The position numbers were made by a program, and so were the translations under genes. DNA of 64,000 nucleotides from Eunapius fragilis. Its lineage: Eukaryota; Porifera; Demospongiae; Spongillida; Spongillidae. Of this stretch, positions 12,441-23,125 are shown in pieces. The stretch covers positions 10,744,775-10,808,774 of the forward strand of contig OY811972.1 in the NCBI GenBank assembly GCA_963681505.1, in the 5' to 3' direction. Below the pieces are notes generated by a model. The model saw only the letters and a program-made list of their open reading frames with translations, did not search any database and was not told the origin of the DNA. Numbering within the stretch: the first letter of the stretch is position 1; the number at the start of each line of letters is the position of its first letter.

Positions 12441-12712
12441 GTTCATAAGTATAAATGATCTCTGGTACTGGCCCTCATCTCACTGGTATAGAAACCGGAT
12501 GTCCTAAGATAGAATAAAGGACGATTTGCATGATATATGGAATAATTGATTATTCTGGGGAGCGGCATTCAAATAGGCAATGCACATATATGTCTATACA
12601 CTATTGCTTTCAGTCATTATTAATTCGAACGTTTGCTACCAATCTAATTAATGGATTGTTTTTTTTATTTACATTAAAACCTGTTTGAATTTCAAGAATA
12701 AATGTCCATGTA

Positions 12713-13718
12713 TTACACATACACAAACATTAGGGCATTTCTGCCTGCTGAGCAGGACAGATCAATGGCAGAGTCTTGTGGTGAGCATGAGCCTCGATGG
12801 TATGACGATCTAAAGCCACGGAGACACATGATTGCAGAACGTAGCAATGAAAAGCTCAATTTGGCATGAAGCCAAAAAAGGGTTAGGCTGTATGGCTGAT
12901 CGTGCTTTTCTGCAATAAGTGATGCAAGCCTCTTATAGAAGGTTTTGGCAGCAGGACCTAATCCACCAGAAGTAGAAAACACCAGTGGTGTGAAACATCC
13001 AAGTTCTACTTCACGAATACTGGCTTCATAGGCTGTCCATTTCTAAACGACGATAGGATTGGGTCAGTGATTCTTTCACATTAGAGTCCAGGGCCGACGC
13101 CGCCGTTCAAGCAGGTGCGGCCATGGCCGCACCACTTTTTGAAACTTCGATTTAAAAAAAAATTATACTTTATAGTTAATTGCGTACTCTGCTGCATGAT
13201 GCAAGTGCTATTCATTTAATACTCATCTCGCTTGTGGCTCCTTTTTGCTCATCAATCCATGTTTCATTTCATACAAGCGCCCGGCCTGCGCGCGGTTTGG
13301 CCGCACCACTTTTTAAATGCCGGCGTCGGCTCTGAAGACTTGGCAAAAGGATTGAACACTTTGACATCAAGATAGCTCTCCTGTCTGTTAAGACACCAAA
13401 GGTTCTTTGCAGCAATGTCTACACGAGCTTCATCCGCATTATTTGCTGTCTTGTTATGAGAAAATCACCAGATAAAGGTTGTAGACCAGGCTCGGTTCCA
13501 ACACTGTGGCAAACTTGAGTAAGCAATGTTGCAGTGATGTCTTGTAACTCATTGTGCCGAATAGATGGATAACCACCACAGGGACAGTTTAAGGCATGTT
13601 CAATAGAAAAATGTCTTGCCACAAACACAGGTCGAAGGAAGCAGGTTAGGCTGCCAACCATATAGCGCAAACAAAGAGCATCTCGATCTAAATGCTCCCT
13701 TATGTAAGGCAAAGCCAT
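12713..13718 (-). pseudogene. LINE 3'-end fragment, interrupted by a MITE
   Basis: Two minus-strand pieces of one LINE protein tail. Piece 13419-13718 has a Cys-His knuckle (HALNCPCGGYPSIRHNEL) like the CKHGGDVVSRHNKLRD region of the large LINE. Piece 12713-13075 has the tail FSTSGGLGPAAKTFYKRLAS. A short element at 13089-13334 separates them. It is 5'-truncated with no reverse-transcriptase motifs, so it is a relic. Confidence 0.75.
13089..13334. mobile_element. MITE inserted in a LINE relic
   Basis: The terminal inverted repeats are CAGGGCCGACGCCG and CGGCGTCGGCTCTG. Inside both ends lies a second inverted block, GTGCGGCC..GGCCGCACCACTTTTT. At 246 bp it is non-coding. The target duplication is not clear. 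It splits the LINE tail of 12713-13718. Confidence 0.75.
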
Positions 13719-13794
13719 TTTCTTGGATAGGCAGCATAGAAAGCCAATCGAGTGCCCTACTCTCCATTTCTAGTGACATGCACATGGACCATGG

Positions 13795-14045
13795 GCGTCC
13801 CCAGGGGTTGAATGGCGCCCCCGCCCCCCGCCCCCCCCCCCCCCCCCCCCCCCCCCCCCCTTGTAATAAAAGTTTACATACATGCGCACCCCCCACTGGC
13901 TGAATTGGCTGAAAGCGGACAGCGCACCCACTACCCACTGGTTGAATCTGCCGAAAGCGGACAACGTATTCGCGGCTGTCAAATGGCGCCCCCTTGCCCT
14001 ATCCTGGCCCCCCCTTCCAGAAAAGTTGGGGGCGCCCATGATGCA
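13795..14045. repeat. C-tract minisatellite element, copy 1
   Basis: The ends are inverted (CATGGGCGTCCCC and GGGGGCGCCCATG). The interior has a C run of about 33 (13828-13860) and two degenerate units of the form ACTGGYTGAATYGGCCGAAAGCGGAC. The same element, with more units, lies at 16785-17285. A short (TA)n tract follows at 14063-14080. Confidence 0.75.
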
Positions 14046-15135
14046 TCAATCAGTTTTTGCTGTATATATATATATATATATTGGTAGTGGACTGAGACAT
14101 ACTGCTGTCCTGGGGTGTGTGATGTGATAGGTGACTCTATGAGGGGTTGAGGGTGGGGGGTATACTAAATATCCATGTCCAAGGGGTGACTTCCCATGAT
14201 GTAATCAGCAGGAATAGCTCCATTGATCCATCGGTTGACAAAAGGTGGGGATGGAGAAACAATTGTGTGGACCAGGAAGCAAGTAAGTAGAGGGAGAGAT
14301 CCGAAAAGGGCAAGGTTGCAAGGGAGAGAGTTAGTCAGCTTAAGAGAGACAGTGGTAATGCGCCTACTATCATGGACTAAATCTAGAGAGCTCTGCATGC
14401 TAGCTTTTTTTGGTGTGTAGGTTTCTTGGCCACATCTGATCAATTTGTTTGGTGTTGTGTAAACATGCCATACATATGTGTTTACCCTAGCTGACATGCA
14501 TGTGTCCAAGTGCATGTATGACTATTGATTTAACATGTATGGCTGACTGTTCGGAGTCATGAACTATTCTTTAGGCTGCAGCTGGCCATTAACCAATTCA
14601 TGGATTACCAAATGAATGCGATTGAGGTCTGAAAAGGAGAACGGTGGATGCAACTTTATACATCTTGGTGCTCTCCACACAACCTGTGGATGAAGTGTAA
14701 CATGTAGAAGTGAACACAGAAACCATGCGTTGCAGAATCATAATCTATCACATCCGCGGTTATAACCGAGTATACATAGGGACTGGAGTACATTTGCTAA
14801 TGTAGATTTCAGGACTTCTCAGTTGCAATTGCTAGGTTAGAAGCTTGATAGAAGATTGCAGCCTGAAACCTTGTAAAAAGCTCACAGCTCACAGCTCACA
14901 GTCCAAATGAATGAGATGAATGAAGCTATGATGTGCATAACGAGAGGGTGGTTTCCAAGACTGAGGGGCTCCCCCTCTACATCATTGTAGCTGTAGCCAC
15001 TGCTTTGGGTATCACATTCTATCTGGTTTGCATGTGTGTTTTGCTTATGTACATGTGGCAGTGCACAATGAAGCTAAACATATCTCTAATGTGGGGATTG
15101 GGTGAATGGGCTATACGGAGCATGTGGGATGGAGG
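14046..15135. other. No gene seen
   Basis: Several short open stretches exist but none has splice context, a recognised domain or a repeat partner elsewhere in the window. It includes a small direct repeat 'ctcacagctcacagctcacag' type tract near 14880-14901. Confidence 0.5.
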
Positions 15136-15456
<321 letters not shown>

Positions 15457-16251
15457 GAGACACTCACGAGGCAAAGCGTACTGCATATAATACACCGCCC
15501 ATTTTAAAAAGTTAGTCACGTCTTAAATAATTAATTTGGTTGGTAATTATGCAATGAAGTTTATAAACAACCGTTCACGAATGTACAATCCGCAACTATT
15601 GTCAATTCCTTTTGACCTCTCATTTCTGGATTCATACTAATTGACGTCATTGTACTGTAAGAAGTGAACACTTTCATTACTACAGTCAAAATCATTAAAT
15701 GCTCACAGATGGAAATACATGATGTACTACATCTCTAATTGCATGCAGCTGTGGAGTTTTTCGATTGAAAGTTGCTTTGCACCCAACTGTTTTCATTTTG
15801 CTGATTGTTCGAATTCGGAAGCAACGTGTACAGTGTCGCCATAGGCAAACGAAGCTGCTCGTTTTTAAGTTTCAGGTCCATTACGTCCTGTCTCGTACAT
15901 TTAAAAGGCCTGGTAGTGTTTCGTATATTTGTGACGTACTGAAACTGCAAACATAGTAATGCTAAAATAATTTGGCTAAATGCTGCAATACACTTACCCA
16001 TAAACACGCATCAGCTTCTAGCCCGTTGAGGAGATCGTTCAAGGTGGTGGCTCCAGCCCCTTCCTGAGCAATATCCTTTATCTTACGGCTTGCGTCTAAA
16101 ATTTTTAATAGAGCTTGAAAGACTGGCTGAAAAGTGGCAACCCTTGAAAACGACTGGTTCACGAGCATCTGTTCTGATAGTCCTGTTATCGGTATAGTTA
16201 AATATAAATATTGATTTCGTAAATTGCATTATTTGCATAGACTTAATTTCC

Positions 16252-16590
16252 ATTTTCCTGAGTGTCCACCCGGGGGTACAATTGGACACCCGGGTGGACA
16301 GCAAAAAAAGTTTTTGCCGTTCAGGGGCCAAATTGCATTATTGGCCGTAGCTCGTATACGATGTACCGCACGGAGCGTAATGGATTGGTCCACTAGCACG
16401 GCTCGTTTTACTGGTATCAAAAGGATGTAAGCCTTATTTTATCTCGGCCCGATCCTAAAAAGACTTGTTCTGTAAGCCAGTACTGTTAAATGCAATTTGG
16501 ATCCTTCCATACCGAACGGCAACGGCAAAAACTATTCTTGATGTCTACCCGGGTGTCCAATTGTACCCCCGGGCGGACACTCAGGAAAAT
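16252..16590. mobile_element. MITE with long GC-rich terminal inverted repeats
   Basis: It starts ATTTTCCTGAGTGTCCACCC and ends with the complement. The arms of about 75 bp hold GGGGGTACAATTGGACACCC and AGTTTTTGCCGTTC. It lies in intron 1 of secreted-gene copy alpha and is absent from the same place in copies beta (near 21320) and gamma (near 37070). A TAGACTTAA / TAGACATTAA pair may be its target duplication (hAT-like size), but this is uncertain. Confidence 0.75.
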
Positions 16591-16757
16591 AGACATTAAG
16601 GGTGAAATATCATTCATACGCGAAAATGATGCATGCATAAAAGTGGAAGGTATTCAAACTGATGTGATGTATAATTGCAACTAATCTCCGTGAATAAAAG
16701 GCACTCGAGTCAATCCATGATATGTATATACAACACAGTATAAATTTCTGTACTTGC

Positions 16758-17285
16758 ATGGGGGGGGGGGGGGGGGAGATGGACTCATTGGCGCCCCCCC
16801 TTGTAATAAAAGTTTACACGATACATGCGCACTGGCTGAATTGGTTAAAAGTGGACAGCACCCACCGTCCACTGATTGAATCCGCCGTAAGCGCGGACAC
16901 CTCATAGATTGAATCGGCCGAAAGCTGACATCAGCCCCCCCCCCCCCCCCCCCCCCCACTTGTTGAATCGGCCAAAAGCGGACAGTACCCCTCCTCACCC
17001 CCCCCCCCCCCCCCCCCCCCCCCCACTGTTTTAATCGGCCGAAAGCGGACAGCACCCCCCCCCCCCCCCCCCCCCCACTGGTTGAATCGGCCGAAAGTGG
17101 ACAGCAACCCCCCCCCCCCCCTTCCCCCACCGGTTGAATCGGCCGGAAGCGGACAGCACCCCACTGGTTAAATCCGCCGAAAGCGGACGACGTATTCGCG
17201 GCTGTCAGATGGCGCCCTCTTGTACCTTGTACTTGGGTGCCCCCCCCCCCCCCCCCCCCCTTCCAGAAAAGCTGGGGGCACCATG
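16758..17285. repeat. C-tract minisatellite element, copy 2 (about 7 units)
   Basis: Units of about 50-65 bp consist of a long C run followed by ACTGGTTGAATCGGCCGAAA and GCGGACAGCA. C runs are at about 16936-16957, 17000-17024, 17056-17076, 17107-17120 and 17240-17260, with a G run at 16760-16776. The outer parts match 13795-14045 (TTGTAATAAAAGTTTACA, and CCAGAAAAGCTGGGGG). The long proline or glycine frames here are artefacts. Confidence 0.8.
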
Positions 17286-17416
17286 ACTAGCCGTACCAAT
17301 ACTTTCATATTCGCCTTTAGTCCACCTGCGAGCGCTACAGACTCCGGAGTTCCCCCTCCGCTGCTGGCGCATTGAATGAATACCAAACAGAACACGACTA
17401 TTGCTGTGCACTGCAT

Positions 17417-18604
17417 TGCAACTGGCTGTGTGTATGCAATTGCATGTGTGAAATGCACGTTATATATAGCCATATGTTGTTCGAATTGCTAGGTAAATAA
17501 CATTGTGCAGAAGACATTCGAGGTTGTCATGGGCAACGAGATAGGAGAAAGGTATGCATCTCGTAATTCCGTGAATCCCGACTAGTGCAATAATTAACAC
17601 CATTGCATGTTTAGAGCGTACAAGTCACATTGGGTATATATAGGTGATTTGTAAAAACATTGCGCGGTGCGAAAGAACTGTCACGCAGGAACTGGGTATA
17701 ACATCCGAAGTGAAGAGCCATCTTTGTGCCGCACTAGGGAGGCGATCTTTTTTTAGAGAGTTGCAAAACCAAGAAAGTGAAATTCTGACCGCTCCATTGT
17801 CCTTGGTCTCTCCAAGACTCAACTTCATGCCATGTACTCTGCTTTTTTTTTTTCATGGTGTGTATGCCTGATATCTTCACTCCTTCGACCGCTTAAAGAT
17901 GCAATCATACTCCATTTCACGTCATCAGCGATGTTGAGAGCGATCATTTCGCTCTTCCAGCAACGCTTAAGTATGTGTTGCCACACCCATAACCCCACGG
18001 AGTCAGCTTATTCCGCATCTATATATAATCACAGCCTCAATTGTAGCTGTTGTCAGTGTATGAACTATCCTCTTGCACTCCACCTTGCTCAAATTAACGG
18101 CGAATATCCATTCCCTGAGACAGCCGGCCATTTCATTCATCTGCTCTGATGCAACTAAAAACTATGTCCTGCTCCTACCAATGTGAGTAAAACGTGCTTC
18201 AAACGTGCTTCATTTTGAATTGGCTTTCTGTCCTGCCAATCAGTGATCATGGTTTTGCATATTCCACAATCATTATGATGCATGTGTTGACTGGCGCACA
18301 CCATGCAACACTACCAATTCAAGTGTGTCTGCGACAGTTCTGCATGCATGCATACTTGCATGCGCCACATGTGATGGACTGGGGACTTTAATTGATAAGA
18401 GAAAATACTATTGTGGGCTGACGCGTTAATCCATGAGAGAAACCTCTTGTTAGATAGCCCATCTATTGGACTATTGTATTGTAATTGACCCTTGTGCTAC
18501 TGCTGATGTCATGTGTACGTACATGTGTTAGTAGTTTTTAAACGTTTGTGTCCATGTACTTACAATCTTCGATTCAAGTCTTGTTGTACGGCATTTAAGC
18601 TGTT
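17417..18604. repeat. Duplicated flank block shared with 37394-38672
   Basis: The two blocks align over their whole length with small indels, starting at the secreted gene's 5' flank. Short frames, such as the one holding HLCAALGRRSFFRELQNQES at 17644-17871 (+) and 37648-37893 (+), are similar in both copies but have no recognised domain and differ at their ends. I therefore do not call a gene. Confidence 0.65.
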
Positions 18605-20950
18605 TGCCTCCGTTATATTCGCTGCGCAAGGCTGCATGGCCATGCATTCAAATGACTCAAAAGGGAAAGACTTGCAGTAAGGGGCCTTCTTTTAGTGTTA
18701 TAGTGGATGAATTCTGGCTTTTCATGGGATACCATCTGTACATGTTGTGCCACCCAGCTGACCTCCCTGCACAATATAAAAGCGATGTATTTGTTAAAAA
18801 TTAAATTTGGTATTTATAAGTTATGGCAGATTTCGTAGACTTCTGCAGGCTTTTACTCTTGCACAGTACCCTATTGTTGATGGTCAAACTGATCCTTTCG
18901 CATTCATTTGATGTTTTGCTGATGAATGGAACATAAACATGCTGCGCTGTGTAACACCAGATGGTATTTTGGTGGTCGATGAGAGTATGGGGCAATGGTT
19001 GGGTAAGGGTATGCCCGGATTGATGCACTGTTAGAAAACCTACCCCAGATGGAAGAGAAGGGCATACTGCTGCTGACAGGGAAAGTGAGATCTATGAAGG
19101 AAAGGCCCTGATGGCTGATAAAGAATATGTGAAATATCTGGGAGCTGGCTTAGTGACTGCTATGAGACTTACTTCAAAATGGAGAAATTCTGGTCATATT
19201 GTGATCCTTGATAGTGCATTTGCTAGCTTGAAGGCAGCAAAGGCTTTGGCAGGCGTAGGAGATTGGTAATGTCAAAACAGCTCACACAGGGTTTCCAATA
19301 CAATGGCTAAATAGCAAAGCGGAGCAGGCATGTGCTATGAATTCCTTTACATGCAGTCAATGGTCAACAGTGGGGTGTCCTCGCGGCCATTGATAAAGAC
19401 AAGCAGCCAATGTCCCTTACCACAAACATGGGAAACACTCTCACAAGGCACTTTACTGTACGTTACAGTAATGGTGACTGGCAGAATAAGAAGTCTGCAC
19501 ACTTAGACCAATTGCATATTCAAGAGCTTTTTCATTTTAACTTCAATGCTATTGATAAGCACAATGCCAAGAGGCAAGGAGGAACATCCTTTGAGGATAC
19601 ATGGAAGGCACATAGCTATTTAGTATGTCAGAAGTGAATTCTTTTATCTTCTGGAATAAATTTAAGCCAGGACAGGAAGTGACACCTGTGGCACACTTCT
19701 GCATGCAGCCGTGTCATCAAATGCTAAAGAATAAGCTGAAAGAGAGGCAGCCAGTACTGCATGGGTGATTCAGGCTGAAGCAGATGTTGAACATAAGCTA
19801 GTCAGCTGTGACAGAGGCCGCTGCAGGATGTGTGGTAGGATTACACGATGGAGGTGTGCACGTGTGGCGCTGTCACGGAGGAAAGTGTCCGTCGGAGTAA
19901 ATTATCCTACCGGACATTTTACTCCGGAGTAAATTGCCCCCGACGGAGTAAGTGGTCCTTCATATATATCGTGTAAATTGCAATTCAAACTATAGTGCGC
20001 AGCCACGTGGTTTAAGTTGTTAATCACTACCGATAAGGAGCGTAGCTGCCAGCTGGCTTTCAGGGGTTGTATGTGACATTTACAACATTTATAGCTGATG
20101 TAAATGGATGAGACTTATGAGTGAACATGCCGATGAAAACGTAGAACGAGAGTTTGCTGATGTCAGTTGAACTCAGGGCACATGCATCAATCCAGCGTAA
20201 GGTAAGCAGTCCTAGGACATATTACTACGGAGTAAATTGACCTAGGACATATTATTCCGGAGTAAGTTATCATACTCCGGAGTAAATTGCCCGCAGGAAG
20301 AGAGTTGGGTAGGGACAGTTCACTCCAGATGGGGACAGCCTAACTTGTCCTAGAGGGACAGGTTGCTCCGGAGTAAAGTGTCCTAGGACAACTTACGCCG
20401 AAGTAAATGGTCCGGGCGGACAGTTTACTCCGCGACAGTTTCCTCCTTGATAGCCCAATCCCCTCGCGGGGGAAGCCCAGAAGGAAGGAAGCTTCAGCAC
20501 TGTACCTGTGTCCTGATTCAAAGCATAGGTGTCTGATACTTCACTTGGAAGGTGTTAAACCTGCAAATAAGAAGAGGTAGACAGCGTTGCAGAGATGGAA
20601 GAGAAGCAGTGTTGTTAGTTCATCTTCTTCAGCAAATGATTTGCAACTCTGAGTGCATTACGAGTTATACGCTATCACATACATGGTGTTTCCTTACACA
20701 ATATATAAGCACACTGATCCAAACGTATGCGATGTTATCAAGATTTAAAATTGTCGAGTGATAATTACCAGTCATACCACACAACATACGTGCATGTATA
20801 TTTATCTTATACTTGTACAAAGTGCACGTGCACAGATGTGCACACTGTACCAAAAAGGAATTAGTGCTCTGTACACAATAATCTTAATAAATTAAAACCA
20901 CATATTAGTAATGTTGTCTGGGATGGTGTACTGCAAATGTTCACTTGAAA
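18605..20950 (+). mobile_element. piggyBac-like element, truncated copy with decayed transposase
   Basis: The + strand carries transposase pieces related to the copy at 38717-41108 (which is inverted): FWLFMGYHLYMLCHPADLPA near 18715-18774, then frameshifted pieces matching VVDESMG and IVILDSAFAS. Many stops mean it is dead. Transposase homology spans about 18640-19840. The 584-bp GGAGTAA element (19870-20453) is inserted after it. The last part (20560-20950) matches 39000-39430 inverted. Both termini are missing. Confidence 0.75.
19870..20453. mobile_element. GGAGTAA-rich MITE, copy 1
   Basis: The ends are CTGTCACGGAGGAAAGTGTC and, inverted, CTATCAAGGAGGAAACTGTC. Beside each end are clusters of degenerate palindromic units such as TTTACTCCGGAGTAAATTG alternating with TCCTAGGACA. 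The unique middle (20050-20160) includes CACGTGGTTTAAGTTGTTAA. It is inverted relative to the copy at 22497-23092. There is no open frame of note. Confidence 0.85.
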
Positions 20951-21645
20951 GCCGATAATGTACGTTTCAGGTCCATTACGTCCTGTCTCGTACATTTAAA
21001 AGGCCTGGTAGTGTTTCGTATATTTGTGACGTACTGAAACTGCAAACAAAGTGATGCTACAATTGTTTGACTAAATGCTGCAATACACCTACCCATAAAC
21101 ACGCATCAGCTTCTAGCCCGTTGAGGAGATCTTTCAAGATGGTGGCTCCAGCCCCTTCCTGAGCAATCTCCTTTATTATACGGCTTGCGTCTAAAAATGT
21201 TACTAGTGCTTGAAAGACTGGCTGAAAAGTTGCAACCCTTGAAAACGACTGGTTCACGAGCAGTCTGTCCTGTTATATAAATATAAGTATTGATTTCGTA
21301 CATTGCAATAAAATGTCATTATTTGCATAGATTTAAGTGAGAAATTTCATACTACTGCAGCGCGAAAGTTATGCATGCAGCATTTTGCATAAAACTGGAC
21401 AGATGTGATCTATAATTGCAACTAATCTCCGTGAATAAAATATTCTGGCACTCGAGTCTATCAATGACATGCCATATACAACATAGTATAAATTTCTGTA
21501 CGTGTGTACAGTCGATCGGACGTACCAATACTTTCAGATTCGCCTTTAGTCCACTTGCGAGCGCTACCGACTCCGGAGTTCCCCCTCCGCTGCTGGCGCA
21601 TTGAATGAATACCAAACAGAACACGACTATTGCTGTGCACTGCAT
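20941..21645 (-). pseudogene. Small secreted-protein gene, copy beta (exon 3 truncated)
   Basis: Exon 1 (21526-21645) keeps the signal peptide and exon 2 (21093-21269) is open with a 9-bp in-frame deletion. Splice sites look usable (donors GTACGT and GTAGGT). Exon 3 (20941-21039) keeps only its first 25 or so codons, through CTRQDVMDLK. It then runs into the truncated piggyBac-like element and stops after a new tail ending SAFK. It could still make a shortened 131-residue secreted protein, but the loss of about 55 C-terminal residues suggests a degenerate copy. Confidence 0.65.
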
Positions 21646-21879
21646 TGCAACTGGCTGTGTGTATGCAATTGTGTGAAATGCACGTTATATATAGCCATAT
21701 GTTGTTCGAGGTCCGTGCATGCGCACTAATACAATGACACAAAGCAGTTGCTAGGTAAATACACATTATATTGTACAGACGACATTCGAGGTTGTCATGG
21801 GCAACGAGATAGGAGAAAGGTATGCATCTCGTAATACAGTGAATCCCGACTAGTGCAATAATTAACACCATTGCAAGTT

Positions 21880-22030
21880 CTTAATACCGGCTAGCTGGCC
21901 TGCTTTAAACCGGGTCAGCCGGTTTTAAAGCGGACCACATATAACCGGCTTTAAAACTGTCTATTCAGCCGGCTTTAAAGTGGGTTGCCTAGCCCACCTT
22001 AAATATAGCTATCTGACCAGTTTTTAATAA
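21880..22030. repeat. Cluster of AACCGGCTTTAAA-type repeats
   Basis: About five degenerate copies of CCGG(C/T)TTTAAA in both orientations within 120 bp. A weaker version is at 46640-46800. Such clusters often sit just inside transposon ends, but no terminal repeats were identified here. Confidence 0.45.
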
Positions 22031-22188
22031 CAAGACAAAAATGATCATATACAAGCATTATCTTTTATTATTATTTAATAGCATTGTGTTTAGTGTTTGC
22101 AGTCGATAATAATGTAATATGAAGTAGTTGATAAATGCGAAGTGACTGTCAAAGAATGAATTAGTAAATGGAACATTTCCACATGGTT

Positions 22189-22470
22189 TTAGGTGCTTTT
22201 TTTCAGCTGTACACATCTGCAGTGGAACCATTTGCCACATACTTCACACTCTATCGTGTTGTTATCATAACACTCAGGTAGATTGCAATGGCAACGCAGC
22301 AGAATGGTGAATTCCTTCCACACGTTCCTCTTGATTTCATTGGTGTTTGATGCAGCTGAGAAAGGGATAAAAGATTCCATTTCAAAGCAAGCAACGAGAT
22401 GCTGCCACATCAAACATTGATCAAATGTTATTTCAGCTACATTGTTCCTCGCAGCTGTATGCAAATGCAA
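22189..22470 (-). pseudogene. Transposon protein C-terminal fragment with PHD-like finger
   Basis: The minus frame reads DQCLMWQHLVACFEMESFIP, then RCHCNLPECY and ECEVCGKWFHCRCVQL. This CxC..C..C..W(F)H..C order is a PHD-like zinc finger. The preceding DQ..M..HL..CFE..PF stretch is familiar from the C-terminal tails of some metazoan mobile-element polyproteins; that is my recollection and is unchecked. No start or upstream exons are visible. The GGAGTAA MITE begins just beyond it at 22497. Confidence 0.5.
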
Positions 22471-22496
22471 TGCTCATCACACCGCAGTCTGTTGAA

Positions 22497-23092
22497 CTGT
22501 CACGGAGGAAACTGTCCGCGGAGTAAAGTGTCCCCCTGGACCATTTACTCCGGAGTAAGTTGTCCTAGGACACTACTCTGGAGCAACCTGTTCCTCTAGG
22601 ACAAGTTACATCGTAGTAAGCTGTCCCCATCTGGTGTAAACTGTCCGGTCCCTACCTCAACTCTCTTCCCGCTGACAATTTACTCCGGAGTATGATGTCC
22701 TAGGACAACTTATTCCGGAATAATATGTCCTAGGACAGTTTACTCCGTAGTAATTTGTCCTAGGACTGTTTTATTTTCGCTGGGTTGATGCATGTGCCCT
22801 GAGTTCAACTGACATCAGCATACTCTCGTTCTTCGCTTTCATCTGTCCTCTCATGAGTCTCATCCATTTACTATAACGTAGTAGAAGTCACATACAACCT
22901 CTGAAAGCCAGCTGGCAGCTACGCTCCTTATCGGTAGTGATTAACAACTTAAACCACGTGGCTGCGCAATAGTTTGAATTGCAATTCACACGATATATAT
23001 GACGGACCACTTACTCCGTCGGGAACAATTTACTCCGGAGTAAAATGTCCGGTAGGATAATTTACTACGATAGACACTTTCCTCCGTGATAG
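22497..23092. mobile_element. GGAGTAA-rich MITE, copy 2
   Basis: Same element as 19870-20453 in the opposite orientation, with ends CTGTCACGGAGGAAACTGTC and, inverted, CTATCACGGAGGAAAGTGTC. At least ten degenerate ACTCCGGAGT palindromes or half-palindromes occur within it. Its right end abuts, with no gap, the first base of the GPCR duplication (GCCTGATGAAG at 23093). Confidence 0.9.
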
Positions 23093-23125
23093 GCCTGATG
23101 AAGATATTAGGTATATATTTTGTAG

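Larger units (their letters stand above)
15735..17416 (-). pseudogene. Small secreted-protein gene, copy alpha (frameshifted)
   Basis: Same three-exon gene as 36533-37393. Exon 1 (17297-17416) is open and codes the signal peptide. Exon 2 (15998-16182) is 185 bp instead of 186 because one base is missing just after its start (AGATGCTCGTG against AGACTGCTGGTG). Exon 3 (15735-15944) has four extra bases (TGCA), giving an early stop. Intron 1 has been invaded by an inverted-repeat element (16252-16590) and the C-tract minisatellite (16785-17285), the latter lying against the exon 1 donor, which is now GTACGG. Probably a dead copy. Confidence 0.75.

Noticed and set aside
16681-17164. Gly- or Pro-rich open frames around 13.6-14.0 and 16.7-17.2 kb
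   Set aside because: They come from C/G homopolymers in a minisatellite; frames differ between the two copies.
17644-17871. Possible gene conserved between 17.6 and 37.6 kb
   Set aside because: Conservation is explained by recent block duplication; indels differ between copies and no domain or start context supports it.
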